Below are positions 30,277-36,874 of a DNA stretch of 59,232 nucleotides, in pieces. The notes below the pieces were generated by a model, which made no database searches, was not told where the DNA came from, and worked only from the letters and a program-made list of their open reading frames with translations. Both the position numbers and the translations under genes were made by a program. Each line of letters opens with the position of its first letter. Positions within the stretch are counted from its first letter, which is position 1. Where the stretch lies: positions 1 through 59,232 of the forward strand of contig NZ_AVCK01000019.1 in NCBI RefSeq assembly GCF_000747155.1, given 5' to 3'. The stretch comes from Arenimonas metalli CF5-1. GTDB taxonomy: Bacteria; Pseudomonadota; Gammaproteobacteria; Xanthomonadales; Xanthomonadaceae.

Positions 30277-30373
30277 AAAGCGGTACCGGGTTCATTTTCT
30301 TTCTCGCTGAGACTGCAGCCGCTTGGGCGGCGGCAGTCTCAGCGAGAAAGAAAATGAACCCGGTACCGCTTTT
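30276..30373. repeat. 98-bp palindrome between convergent genes
   Basis: Perfect 41-bp arms (AAAAGCGGTACCGGGTTCAT at the outer end) enclose A-GCCGC-TTGG-GCGGC-G, so the stem can continue by 5 bp after one A/G mismatch. The outer ends are AAAA and TTTT. It fills the whole gap between the S9 peptidase stop and the amidohydrolase stop and should terminate both strands. Only one copy is in the window; its A-tailed, GGTTCATTTTC-containing form recalls repeats associated with REP-type transposases, which is inference. Confidence 0.95.
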
Positions 30374-30376
30374 GCC

Positions 30377-31657
30377 CTAGCGGGCGTCTTTGACGAGCAC
30401 GCCGCCCTGGATGACGACGGGGATGGCTTCGAGCAGGGTCACGTCCTGGGTCGGATCGCCCGGCACGGCGACCAGGTCGGCCCAGCGGCCGACTTCCGCC
30501 ACGCCGACGTCGTTGCGGCCCAGCGCCTCGGCCGAGTTGAGGGTAGCCGAGCGGATCGCCTCCAGCGGCGTCATGCCGTAACGCACCATCACCGCGAACT
30601 GCTTGCCGTTGTCGCCATGGCGATGCACGCCGGCGTCGGTGCCGTAGATCATCTTCGCGCCGGCGGCGTGGGCGCGGCGGAAGCCTTCGCGCTGCACCTC
30701 GGCGATCTCGCGGTCCTTGCGCAGGTTGTCTTCGAGCACGCCGTTCTTCTTGCCCTCGGCCTGGGTGTAGTCGGTGTTGTAGATGTCCATGGACAGCCAG
30801 GCGCCATGCTTGATGGCGAGCGCGATGCCCTCGTCGTCGATCAGGCTGGCATGCTCGATGGTGTCCACGCCGGCGCGGATGGCGGCCTTGATGCCGCTGC
30901 TGCCGTGCGCGTGCGCGGCCACCTTCAGGTCCCACTGGTGCGCTTCCTCGACCACGGCGCGCATCTCGGCCTCGCTCAGCTGCTGCTGGCCCGGCTCGGT
31001 GTTGCGCGAGAACACGCCGCCGGTGGCGCAGACCTTGATCACCTGCGCGCCGTACTTGCGGATCTCGCGCACGCGCTTGCGCGCCTCTTCCGGGCTGTCG
31101 GCGTTGTACGGATTCTTCGATTCGAACGAGGGCGGGAAATAGGTGCTGTCGCAGTGGCCGCCGGTGGCGCCGAAGCTGTAGCCGCCGCTGACCACGCGCG
31201 GGCCGCGCACCTTGCCTTCGTCCACGGCCTGGCGCAGGCCGACGTCGTTCCAGGCATCCGAGCCGACGTTGCGCACGGTGGTGAAGCCGGCGTCCAGCGT
31301 CTCGCCCGCGTGCTTCACCGTCAGCATCGACCAGAAGCGGTCGGTGAACTGCAGGCCGGTGTAGCCGCCGTAGCTGGGGTCGGAGTCGAGGTGCACGTGC
31401 ATGTCGATCAGGCCCGGCAGCAGGCTCAGGCCATCGAGCTCGATGCGGCGCGCATCGGCGACGGGTTCGCCCGGGCCGCGGGTGATGCGGGCGATCTTGC
31501 CGTCGCGCACCAGGATCTCGGGGTTTTCGATCCACTTGCCGGTGCGCACGTCGAGCAGGCGCTCGGCGGAGATCAGCACGGTGTCGGCGGTGGCCGGCAG
31601 CGCGGCCAGGGCCAGCGCGGCGGCGAGCAGGGTTTTCGTGAAGGGACGCAGGGTCAT
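30377..31657 (-). CDS. secreted metal-dependent amidohydrolase
   Basis: 426 aa with a signal peptide (cleavage near PATAD, residue 24). It has the amidohydrolase TIM-barrel signature: DMHVHLDSD (His87, His89), IKVCATGG (carboxylated Lys/metal region), VAAHAHGSSG, VDTIEHASL and YGTDAGVHRHG (final Asp). The C-terminal DLVAVPGDPTQDV is the small beta domain closing. It is close to imidazolonepropionase-like or Xaa-Pro dipeptidase amidohydrolases that act on dipeptides in the periplasm; the substrate is not determined. Alone on its strand, convergent with the S9 peptidase. Confidence 0.9.
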   Translation of the reverse strand: MTLRPFTKTLLAAALALAALPATADTVLISAERLLDVRTGKWIENPEILVRDGKIARITRGPGEPVADARRIELDGLSLLPGLIDMHVHLDSDPSYGGYTGLQFTDRFWSMLTVKHAGETLDAGFTTVRNVGSDAWNDVGLRQAVDEGKVRGPRVVSGGYSFGATGGHCDSTYFPPSFESKNPYNADSPEEARKRVREIRKYGAQVIKVCATGGVFSRNTEPGQQQLSEAEMRAVVEEAHQWDLKVAAHAHGSSGIKAAIRAGVDTIEHASLIDDEGIALAIKHGAWLSMDIYNTDYTQAEGKKNGVLEDNLRKDREIAEVQREGFRRAHAAGAKMIYGTDAGVHRHGDNGKQFAVMVRYGMTPLEAIRSATLNSAEALGRNDVGVAEVGRWADLVAVPGDPTQDVTLLEAIPVVIQGGVLVKDAR

Positions 31658-31713
31658 GGCGGGGCCTCGGACGGGATGCGCCGAGTGTAGCCAATCCCCG
31701 CGTGGCCGGCCGG

Positions 31714-32064
31714 CTAGCGAGTAACCCCCGAAGGCGCGGTGCGCCCGAGCCTGGCGCGCCGCTCGCCGAGCACAATCATCACCAGCACGACGAGGAAGCC
31801 ACCGGTCGTGAGGCTATCCAGCCCACGATTGAAGCGCTCGTTGTGCGCCCGGAGCTGACCGAGGGTAGCCAGATAGCCCGCGGCCTCCTGCACCTCGGGC
31901 CGTTCGCGCGGGAGCATCGACGCGGCGAACTTGCGCGCCTGTTGCTCAAGCTGCTCCTCGGTATCCATCGTGGCGAGCAGGTATCCACCGAAGACGAGCT
32001 TGATCGCCGCGATGCTTATGAACGAGGCCATGACCAAGGCGAAGATCCTGGGGCTGTAGGGCAT
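31714..32064 (-). CDS. small membrane protein, paralogue of the 33248-33643 gene
   Basis: 116 aa. MPYSPRIFALVMASFIS begins a first membrane helix ending VFGGYLLATM; a hydrophilic amphipathic region (TEEQLEQQARKFAASML) follows, then a second helix (GGFLVVLVMIVLGERRARLG). AAGGAG lies 8 bases before the ATG. The same plan (SPRIFA..., GYLL, E-E/M-EQ-A-F, ERRA-L) recurs in the gene at 33248-33643, so the two are duplicates. Function unknown. It is the last gene of a one-directional run of small genes. Confidence 0.72.
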   Translation of the reverse strand: MPYSPRIFALVMASFISIAAIKLVFGGYLLATMDTEEQLEQQARKFAASMLPRERPEVQEAAGYLATLGQLRAHNERFNRGLDSLTTGGFLVVLVMIVLGERRARLGRTAPSGVTR

Positions 32065-32121
32065 GGCGCGTCTCCTTGCAGGTGGGCTTCCATCGATGCG
32101 GGACGACCCCGCCGCGACGGT

Positions 32122-32481
32122 TCAGGGAGTGCCACGGTACTCGGCCCAGGCAGGCAGCCCGTGCTTGCGGGCCAGGTGGCGGTAGATGCCCGCCATGATC
32201 AGGCCGAACAACACGCCGGCCGCCAGCGCCGAAACGAACATGCCCGCCAGGGGCATGCCCTGGCGCGCCCAGAACCCCAGCCACATCAGCAGTCCCCAGC
32301 CCACGGCAAAGAAACCACCCATCGCCAGCGCCATCGGCAGGAAGGGCGCGAACAGCGGCGGCGGTACCTCCAGCCCCAGCTTCCACATCAGCCGCCAGGC
32401 CGGCGGCGCGACGGTGCCGCGGCTGATGCCGAGGGCGTCGGTGTGGCGGTACATCCGCTCGATTTTTTCCTGGTGGGTCAT
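32122..32481 (-). CDS. DUF6404-like small membrane protein
   Basis: 119 aa from the ATG at 32481 (MTHQEKIERMYRHTDALGI); a GTG at 32496 would add five residues. PPAWRLMWKLGLEVPPPLF is the conserved core of the DUF6404 family, followed by two hydrophobic helices (LALMGGFFAVGWGLL-like and MFVSALAAGVLFGLIM) and a basic tail (RHLARKHGLPAW). No function is known for the family. It lies 19 bases from the upstream gene's stop and is probably co-transcribed with it. The family name is from memory of the motif. Confidence 0.75.
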   Translation of the reverse strand: MTHQEKIERMYRHTDALGISRGTVAPPAWRLMWKLGLEVPPPLFAPFLPMALAMGGFFAVGWGLLMWLGFWARQGMPLAGMFVSALAAGVLFGLIMAGIYRHLARKHGLPAWAEYRGTP

Positions 32482-32500
32482 GGGTTCATTGCTCACGGGG

Positions 32501-32752
32501 CTAAGGCGTGCGGCCCATCATCCACAGCGCGAACAGCGGCGCAAGGTTGAACAGGAAGATGCCGATCTTGTAGATCGCCATGCCGCCGTAGTGGATGGCG
32601 TCGAAACTGTCGTCGGAAAGCCGGAACCAGCGGCCGTGCAGGCGGCGCAGCCAGGGTTTGGCGAATACCCAGGCGCCAAACCACAGCATCAGGACCAGGT
32701 AGTTGGCTGCCAGGCACCAAAGCAGGAAGGTGATGAGCGATTCGGGGGACAT
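32501..32752 (-). CDS. DUF6868-like small membrane protein
   Basis: 83 aa. Two hydrophobic helices (FLLWCLAANYLVLMLWFGAW and GIFLFNLAPLFALWMM) flank a conserved LHGRWFRLSDDSFDAIHYGG segment, the signature I associate with DUF6868. Function unknown. The gap upstream (163 bases) holds TAGGCT on this strand about 35 bases before the ATG, so it may begin its own transcript, which would also cover the DUF6404-like gene. Confidence 0.75.
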   Translation of the reverse strand: MSPESLITFLLWCLAANYLVLMLWFGAWVFAKPWLRRLHGRWFRLSDDSFDAIHYGGMAIYKIGIFLFNLAPLFALWMMGRTP

Positions 32753-32915
32753 GGCATGAGGCTCCCGCGCAGTGGTCGCCGCAGCCTAGCGCAGCGGGCC
32801 GCGGCAAACCATCAGGCGCCGACGCGTGGCCATGACAGCCCTGCCGGAGGCGAAGGCCGTGAGCGAATTCGGCCCAGCCAGGGAGCCGTGCCGCGACGTC
32901 GGAGCTGGCCAAAAG

Positions 32916-33251
32916 TCAGGCGCGCAGCCGAGACACGGCAGAGCCGATTGCGTCGGCCCACGCCGAGCGCCCGGAGAGCACGAAGCGATGGTCGCCGGAC
33001 TCCGTGGCCACCGCCAGGGAGTTCGGCATGAGCGGGAACAGCCCAAGGAACCTGGTCCAACACGGCCTGACCGATTGCACCGCCGACAGGGGGATATCCG
33101 TAGTCCCGGTCCGCACATTGAAGGCGTGCGAGGAGAAAACCAGCCTGGAGTCCGTGAGTACCAGCCGGCCCCCGACGGTCTCGAGTCCTCGCTGCAGGTT
33201 GGCCGCGCCTTCGCGCAGCAGTTTTTCGTTCGGGGCGAGATCGATTTTCAT
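32916..33251 (-). CDS. PH/GRAM-like domain protein
   Basis: 111 aa from the ATG at 33251, which overlaps the upstream stop as ATGA, a translational-coupling arrangement. LAPNEKLLREGAANL, GGRLVLTDSRLVFSSH, TDIPLSAVQSVRP and RFVLSGRSAWADAI follow the seven-strand plus C-terminal helix pattern of bacterial PH/GRAM domains, which bind lipids or proteins at membranes. A start at 33263 is possible and would add four residues. The role is unknown; the coupled neighbour is a small membrane protein, so they may act together. Confidence 0.7.
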   Translation of the reverse strand: MKIDLAPNEKLLREGAANLQRGLETVGGRLVLTDSRLVFSSHAFNVRTGTTDIPLSAVQSVRPCWTRFLGLFPLMPNSLAVATESGDHRFVLSGRSAWADAIGSAVSRLRA

Positions 33252-33643
33252 CTTTGGGTCCAACGCATGGGTTGAGCCGCGCCAAGGGCGGCGGCGGCCA
33301 GGCCGGCCCGCCGCTCCATCACCAGCAGCGACAGCAGCATGAGTGCCAAGAAGCCGAACTGCAGATTGACGAAGATACGTTGCCTTCGTTCGCTGTGCAC
33401 CTTTTGCTCGCCGGCCAGGCTCAGGTAATGGATGGTTCCCGCCGCGGCCTGGGCGCCTTCGGGCAAGAGCGGACGCATCTTTTCGACGAACGCGCCTGCC
33501 TTCTGTTCCATCTCCGCCTCGCTGGGGAGCGTGCTGAGCAGGTAACCCGCCTCCACGAACCTCAGCAGCGCCAGCCCCAGGACACAGGCCGCCAGGATCG
33601 CGAAGATCCGCGGGCTCATCGGCATTCTCTTCTCAGGGTTCAT
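33248..33643 (-). CDS. small membrane protein, paralogue of the 31714-32064 gene
   Basis: 131 aa. MSPRIFAILAACVLGLALLR begins the first helix; SEAEMEQKAGAFVEKM is the amphipathic segment; NLQFGFLALMLLSLLVMERR is the second helix. AAGGA lies 7 bases before the ATG at 33643; internal ATGs at 33625 and 33619 are alternatives. It shares SPRIFA, the GYLL turn and ERRA with the gene at 31714-32064. Coupled to the PH-like gene by ATGA. Function unknown. Confidence 0.72.
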   Translation of the reverse strand: MNPEKRMPMSPRIFAILAACVLGLALLRFVEAGYLLSTLPSEAEMEQKAGAFVEKMRPLLPEGAQAAAGTIHYLSLAGEQKVHSERRQRIFVNLQFGFLALMLLSLLVMERRAGLAAAALGAAQPMRWTQR

Positions 33644-33673
33644 CGTGGTTTCCTTGTCGTCGCCCCGGAAGGC

Positions 33674-33979
33674 TCAGGGACGGCTGGCGGGATGCCAGAA
33701 TGAAATATCCGGCGGACCCGCCAGGAAAGCGCCGGCCTTCTGGATGAAGGCCTGGATATGCGGCTGCTGCATGTGCGGACCCAGGAAGACCGCCTGGCTT
33801 GGCCAATTCTCGAACAGCGTGAAGCGGGTCGGGTCGTTGGCGTCCTGGAGCAAAGTGATGCCGCCGCAATCCGCCTCGATGGCCTGGACGGTGGCGATGA
33901 GACTGGTGAGATCGCGCTTGGCCAGGTCGATCTGGTCGGGAAGCGAGCGGTAGCTGACGAGTACGGTTATGTTGGCCAT
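33674..33979 (-). CDS. antibiotic biosynthesis monooxygenase (ABM) domain protein
   Basis: 101 aa single ABM domain (dimeric alpha-beta barrel). ITVLVSYRSLPDQIDLAKRD, ADCGGITLLQDANDPTRFTLFENW and HMQQPHIQAFI are in the family order. Relatives include quinol monooxygenase YgiN and many uncharacterised proteins that act without cofactors. GGAG precedes the ATG. It is 30 bases upstream of the small membrane-protein gene and likely in the same transcript. The residue pattern alone does not fix an activity. Confidence 0.82.
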   Translation of the reverse strand: MANITVLVSYRSLPDQIDLAKRDLTSLIATVQAIEADCGGITLLQDANDPTRFTLFENWPSQAVFLGPHMQQPHIQAFIQKAGAFLAGPPDISFWHPASRP

Positions 33980-34034
33980 GAAAACTCCGAGAGGATTGGC
34001 GTGGTGTCCCCGGCCTGTCCGAGCGTATCGGGAA

Positions 34035-34109
34035 GCTTAACGGTCATCCAGGTGTGCTTGGCTTCGAGGCGCACCAAGGACGCCGGCTGGAATGACCACT
34101 CGGTTCCTT
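34035..34109 (-). other. candidate degenerate attC-like imperfect hairpin after the DUF7668-like gene
   Basis: Four bases beyond the stop of the DUF7668-like gene, the minus strand has GGTCATTCCAG pairing with CTGGATGACC (one unpaired base), an inner CTTGG/CCAAG stem and, immediately after, GTTAAGC, which fits the integron core GTTRRRY. The partner core (RYYYAAC) is not recognisable; only AAC is present. Position and bulged stem are attC-like, but the match is incomplete. Confidence 0.3.
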
Positions 34110-34113
34110 CTGG

Positions 34114-34629
34114 TCAGGGAACGTAGACCAGGTGGACCGCCGTGCGGTATCCGGAGCCTGCTTCGGTGACCCTGGCATCAAGGACGAGATCGCTCCGGCC
34201 TTCCTCTTCAGTCCAGAGGTCGACCAACAGGCTCCAGTGGTCTCCATACCAAATGCAGACGGACGTATCCCAAGCCTGGTCAGGCAGCGGGGCAAGCGTT
34301 GCACCGTAGTCGGCGATGCTCATTCGGATCTGCGACGCAGTCTCGGCCGATACCGGCGCTACCACGGGGATGCCCCGGTCCAATCCGAAGTCACCGGAGG
34401 CGAAGGCTTCGACGATCCGCGCAAGCGTCGGCCTCCAAACCATGGGGATCGGCTGCTCCGACTCTCCGTCCTTGGCCGGCGGCGCTGGGCGCAACTCACC
34501 GGTCACTTCCTGGACTCCATTTTGATCCTGACGATGAAACCAGCCCGTGCCGGACCCGGCATCGACCCCAATGAATCGGCAAGCGTCGATCGCGGGCGTA
34601 CCGTGCATGACGTCTTCATTTATCTCCAC
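34114..34629 (-). CDS. DUF7668-like protein
   Basis: 171 aa from GTG at 34629; ATG at 34608 is an alternative and neither has an ideal ribosome site. The C-terminal 105 residues (RPTLARIVEAFASGDFGL, QIRMSIADYGATL, CIWYGDHWSLLVDLWTEEEG, SDLVLDARV, VHLVYVP) form one domain that I associate with DUF7668. The N-terminal 40 residues look unconserved, and a second frame there (ATGAAGACG, preceded by GGAG) runs 38 codons, so the 5' end may be altered. Its upstream side is interrupted by the IS3 element; it shares the strand and neighbourhood of the attC cassette and may be a cassette gene. Function unknown. Confidence 0.65.
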   Translation of the reverse strand: MEINEDVMHGTPAIDACRFIGVDAGSGTGWFHRQDQNGVQEVTGELRPAPPAKDGESEQPIPMVWRPTLARIVEAFASGDFGLDRGIPVVAPVSAETASQIRMSIADYGATLAPLPDQAWDTSVCIWYGDHWSLLVDLWTEEEGRSDLVLDARVTEAGSGYRTAVHLVYVP

Positions 34630-34780
34630 CGATCGTTATTTTGTCATGCACTTGCACTGTTCGACGTGTTGATTGAAGGTGTCGGGGTAGCAAGGCAGGC
34701 GTGAGCCGAGGTGACCTGAGACGGATCGTGTAGCCAGTTGGCTGGTGAGTTCTCTACCCTTAACAGGCAAGGAGAGCTCC

Positions 34781-35044
34781 ATGAAGAAGCGATTCACCGA
34801 CGAGCAGATCATCGGCATCCTGCGCGAGGCCGAGGTCGGCGCCATGTCGATCAAGGCCCTGTGCAAGAAGCACAACCTGACCGAGCAGACCTTTTTCCGC
34901 TGGCGCAACAAGTTCGGCGGCCTGGACGTGCCCGACGCCCGGCGACTCAAGGACCTCGAGTCCGAGAACGCCCGGCTCAAGCGGCTGGTGGCCGAGCAGA
35001 TGCTGGTCATCGACGGGATGAAGGAGATCGTCCGAAAAAAATGA
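34781..35044 (+). CDS. IS3-family transposase OrfA
   Basis: 87 aa. It has a helix-turn-helix ([19 protein letters not shown] to [20 protein letters not shown]) that binds the IS ends, and a C-terminal leucine-zipper segment ([17 protein letters not shown]). The start at 34781 follows GGAGAG. The frame ends at a TGA directly after A AAA AAA (35035-35041). Confidence 0.93.
   Translation: MKKRFTDEQIIGILREAEVGAMSIKALCKKHNLTEQTFFRWRNKFGGLDVPDARRLKDLESENARLKRLVAEQMLVIDGMKEIVRKK
35035..35044 (+). other. programmed -1 frameshift site A AAA AAA TGA
   Basis: Seven A in the correct phase (A-AAA-AAA in the OrfA frame) directly before the OrfA stop. Slipping back one base joins OrfA to the OrfB frame, producing the OrfAB transposase used by IS3 elements. 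The OrfB ATG also overlaps the TGA (ATGA), allowing separate OrfB synthesis. Confidence 0.8.
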
Positions 35045-35880
35045 TGACCCCGTCGGAACGACGCGACACGGTCCAGGTGCTGGTCCGTCGGGGACTCTCG
35101 CAGCGAAAGGCCCTTCGTTACCTGGGCCTGAGCCGCCGCATCGCCAGCTACGCCCCGCGCCAGGCCGCCAAGGACCAGGCGGTGGCCGAGCGACTGCTCG
35201 CCGCGTCGCCGAAGGTGCCGCGCTTCGGGTATCGCCGGATGGCGGCGTGGCTGGATCTGGGCGAGGCCCGGGTGCGGCGTCTGTGGCGCCAGCTGGGATT
35301 GAACATTCCCCGCCGCCGGCCGCGTCGCCGCCGTTCCGGCAACGACATTCGCCTGCCGGGCGCGGTTCGCCCGAATGCGGTTTGGAGCTACGACTTCGTC
35401 CACGACCAGATGGTCGACGGGCGCGCCCTGAAGATGCTGTGCGTGATCGACGAATACACCCGCGAATGCCTGGCCATCGAGGTCGGGGCCAGCCTGCGGG
35501 CGCAGGACGTGATCCTGACCTTGTCGCGGCTGATGCGGATCTACGGCAAGCCGGCTTTTGTCCGCTCCGACAACGGCGCCGAGTTCACCGCGGCTAAGGT
35601 GATGCGCTGGCTGCGCGACGCGGCGATCGGTCCGGCCTTCATCGCGCCAGGCAGCCCCTGGCAGAACGGCTTCGTCGAAAGCTTCAACGGCAAGCTGCGG
35701 GACGAGCTGCTGAACCGGGAATGGTTCCGCAGCCGCGCCGAAGCGAAGGTGCTGATCGAGCGCTGGCGGCAGTTCTACAACGAGCAGCGGCCGCACAGCG
35801 CCCATGGCTACAAGCCCCCGGCGACCGTTCGCCGGAACTGGTCGGAACCCGATACCATCTACCCCGGACTCACCGGCTGA
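35041..35880 (+). CDS. IS3-family transposase OrfB (DDE integrase core)
   Basis: 279 aa. An HTH_21-like segment precedes the rve core. The catalytic acids are visible: Asp in [10 protein letters not shown], Asp in VRSDNGAEF, and Glu in [16 protein letters not shown], followed by [17 protein letters not shown]. All motifs are intact, so the element could be active. It is normally made as an OrfAB fusion by -1 frameshifting. Confidence 0.95.
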   Translation: MMTPSERRDTVQVLVRRGLSQRKALRYLGLSRRIASYAPRQAAKDQAVAERLLAASPKVPRFGYRRMAAWLDLGEARVRRLWRQLGLNIPRRRPRRRRSGNDIRLPGAVRPNAVWSYDFVHDQMVDGRALKMLCVIDEYTRECLAIEVGASLRAQDVILTLSRLMRIYGKPAFVRSDNGAEFTAAKVMRWLRDAAIGPAFIAPGSPWQNGFVESFNGKLRDELLNREWFRSRAEAKVLIERWRQFYNEQRPHSAHGYKPPATVRRNWSEPDTIYPGLTG

Positions 35881-35927
35881 TTGGCTACAAGTTCCATACT
35901 CAGGTCAGCCACTGAAGTGAGAGAGAC

Positions 35928-35983
35928 GCCTAACGCCTTAGTTAAGTCGCGCAGAAGGCGTCGACTTGAATGAATTGTTAGGC
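35928..35983 (-). repeat. integron attC recombination site (56 bp)
   Basis: Read on the minus strand it starts with the core GCCTAAC (R'', fits RYYYAAC), then AATTCATTCAAGTCGACGCC, a short centre, GCGACTTAACTAAGGC, and ends in GTTAGGC (R', fits GTTRRRY). The arms CAAGTCG and CGACTTAA pair imperfectly, as in folded attC sites, and the overall form matches short attC sites of aadA-type cassettes. It lies 6 bases after the stop of the SHOCT-domain gene on the same strand, exactly where a cassette's attC belongs. No integrase gene is visible in the window. Confidence 0.9.
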
Positions 35984-35989
35984 GAGTGC

Positions 35990-36256
35990 TTAGACACTGC
36001 GAAGTATCGCTGAGCGTTGTTGCTCAAACTCTGCGTCAGTGATTAGCCCTTTGGACCGCAGCGAACGCAGCTCCAAGAGTCGCGCTTCAGTAGGTGAGTG
36101 CTCGACGCTTGAGATGGCTGGAAGGGTGGTCGAGACGGATCCTGCGGCAGGCTTCCTGGTCGCCCGAATGACCAACCAAATCACCAGCCCGATGAAAACT
36201 GGAATCGAAAGGATGACCAGCAAGATGATCCAATGCCAGATACTAAAGCTGCCCAT
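35990..36256 (-). CDS. gene-cassette-encoded SHOCT-domain membrane protein
   Basis: 88 aa. One membrane helix near the N-terminus (WIILLVILSIPVFIGLVIWL) and a C-terminal SHOCT motif (LLELRSLRSKGLITDAEFEQ), the short domain often found at the ends of small bacterial proteins. GGGGAG lies 6 bases before the ATG, which directly follows the stop of an upstream frame (TGAATG). Cassette limits: the GTTAGGC core at 36299-36293 and the attC core at 35934, giving a 365-bp cassette. GC here is 53% against roughly 70% in the flanks. Function unknown; SHOCT proteins may oligomerise. Confidence 0.88.
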   Translation of the reverse strand: MGSFSIWHWIILLVILSIPVFIGLVIWLVIRATRKPAAGSVSTTLPAISSVEHSPTEARLLELRSLRSKGLITDAEFEQQRSAILRSV

Positions 36257-36481
36257 TCACTTCTCCCCATATTTCGACAATAACGGTCGATCGCCTAACT
36301 TCCTTTGGATCTCAGACTCGAGGCATATGAGACGTTTTCCGCCCGCCCGCTCCAGCGCATGCCGATTGACGCCTTTCAACTTCGACAGCTTGCGCCATCG
36401 CAACTCATCAACCTGAAAGAGCTGTCCAATGTTATCGCTGGCTTCTGGGTGGTAACTGGTTATCGGAGCAGATTCGCGCAT
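36257..36481 (-). CDS. possible small protein crossing the cassette boundary
   Basis: 74-codon frame whose TGA abuts the ATG of the SHOCT-domain gene. The translation (SDNIGQLFQVDELRWRKLSK, NRHALERAGGKRLICLESE) is rich in charged residues and matches no family I know. It runs through the GTTAGGC core at 36293-36299, so part of it lies in the cassette leader; it may be a chimeric or non-coding frame. Its GC (54%) is also below the flanks. Low confidence. Confidence 0.3.
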   Translation of the reverse strand: MRESAPITSYHPEASDNIGQLFQVDELRWRKLSKLKGVNRHALERAGGKRLICLESEIQRKLGDRPLLSKYGEK

Positions 36482-36550
36482 GTGCCGGGCCTCTGCTCAC
36501 TCTTGCCCGAGGGGGCGCCCCGGCGCGATTTCGCGCCAGGACGGCAATCC

Positions 36551-36760
36551 TCACGCCCGGCTACTGATGACCAGCTTCGCCACGTACGCCACGCTGGCAC
36601 AACCGGCAGCGGCGGCGATGCCCACGCCCAGGCCGCTGCCATCCGCGCCTGACGCGGCGACCACGCCCGCGGCGGCGATGAAGAAGATCACCGTCAATGA
36701 ACTGCCCAGCACGCCCTGCAGGAACTTGTCCTTTTTCGCCGCGTCTTGGGTGATATCCAT
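36551..36760 (-). CDS. small two-helix membrane protein
   Basis: 69 aa from the ATG at 36760 with GGAG 6 bases upstream. An N-terminal charged helix (MDITQDAAKKDKFLQGVLG) is followed by two glycine/alanine-rich hydrophobic segments (LTVIFFIAAAGVVAASGA and GVGIAAAAGCASVAYVAKLV). No family recognised. It marks the return to high-GC sequence next to the ABC exporter gene. Confidence 0.6.
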   Translation of the reverse strand: MDITQDAAKKDKFLQGVLGSSLTVIFFIAAAGVVAASGADGSGLGVGIAAAAGCASVAYVAKLVISSRA

Positions 36761-36874
36761 GTCCGTCTCCCATGGGTGATTCGGTGGATGGCCGGGCCGC
36801 GCCCGGCGTCGGGCCCAACTATCCGCAAGCGCCGGCGCACGGGTCAAGCAGAATTCCTCGCGGGATCGCGTCGT

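Larger units (their letters stand above)
34712..35907 (+). mobile_element. IS3-family insertion sequence (IS407-like), complete, 1196 bp
   Basis: Terminal inverted repeats: the left end TGACCTGAGACGGATCGTGT and the right end (complement) TGACCTGAGTATGGAACTTG match at the first nine bases and again at GGA-C-TGTAGCCA. Two overlapping frames encode OrfA and OrfB with a slippery A7. No 3- or 4-bp target duplication is seen (GAGG on the left, GCCA on the right). It is inserted 21 bases outside the attC site, in the leader of the next minus-strand gene. Confidence 0.93.

Noticed and set aside
31714-33979. All small minus-strand genes as cassettes of one integron array
   Set aside because: The gaps between them are 4-163 bases and contain no core pairs; two genes overlap as ATGA, which cassettes do not do. 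Only the SHOCT gene has a convincing attC.
34708-35911. Target-site duplication around the IS3 element
   Set aside because: GAGG on the left and GCCA on the right do not match, nor do the inner three bases.
36370-36450. GACAGCT/AGCTGTC stem with AAC before and GTT after it on the minus strand, next to the 74-codon frame
   Set aside because: The flanking seven-mers (CGATAAC and GTTGAAA) do not fit RYYYAAC and GTTRRRY, and the loop has no attC layout. Probably chance.
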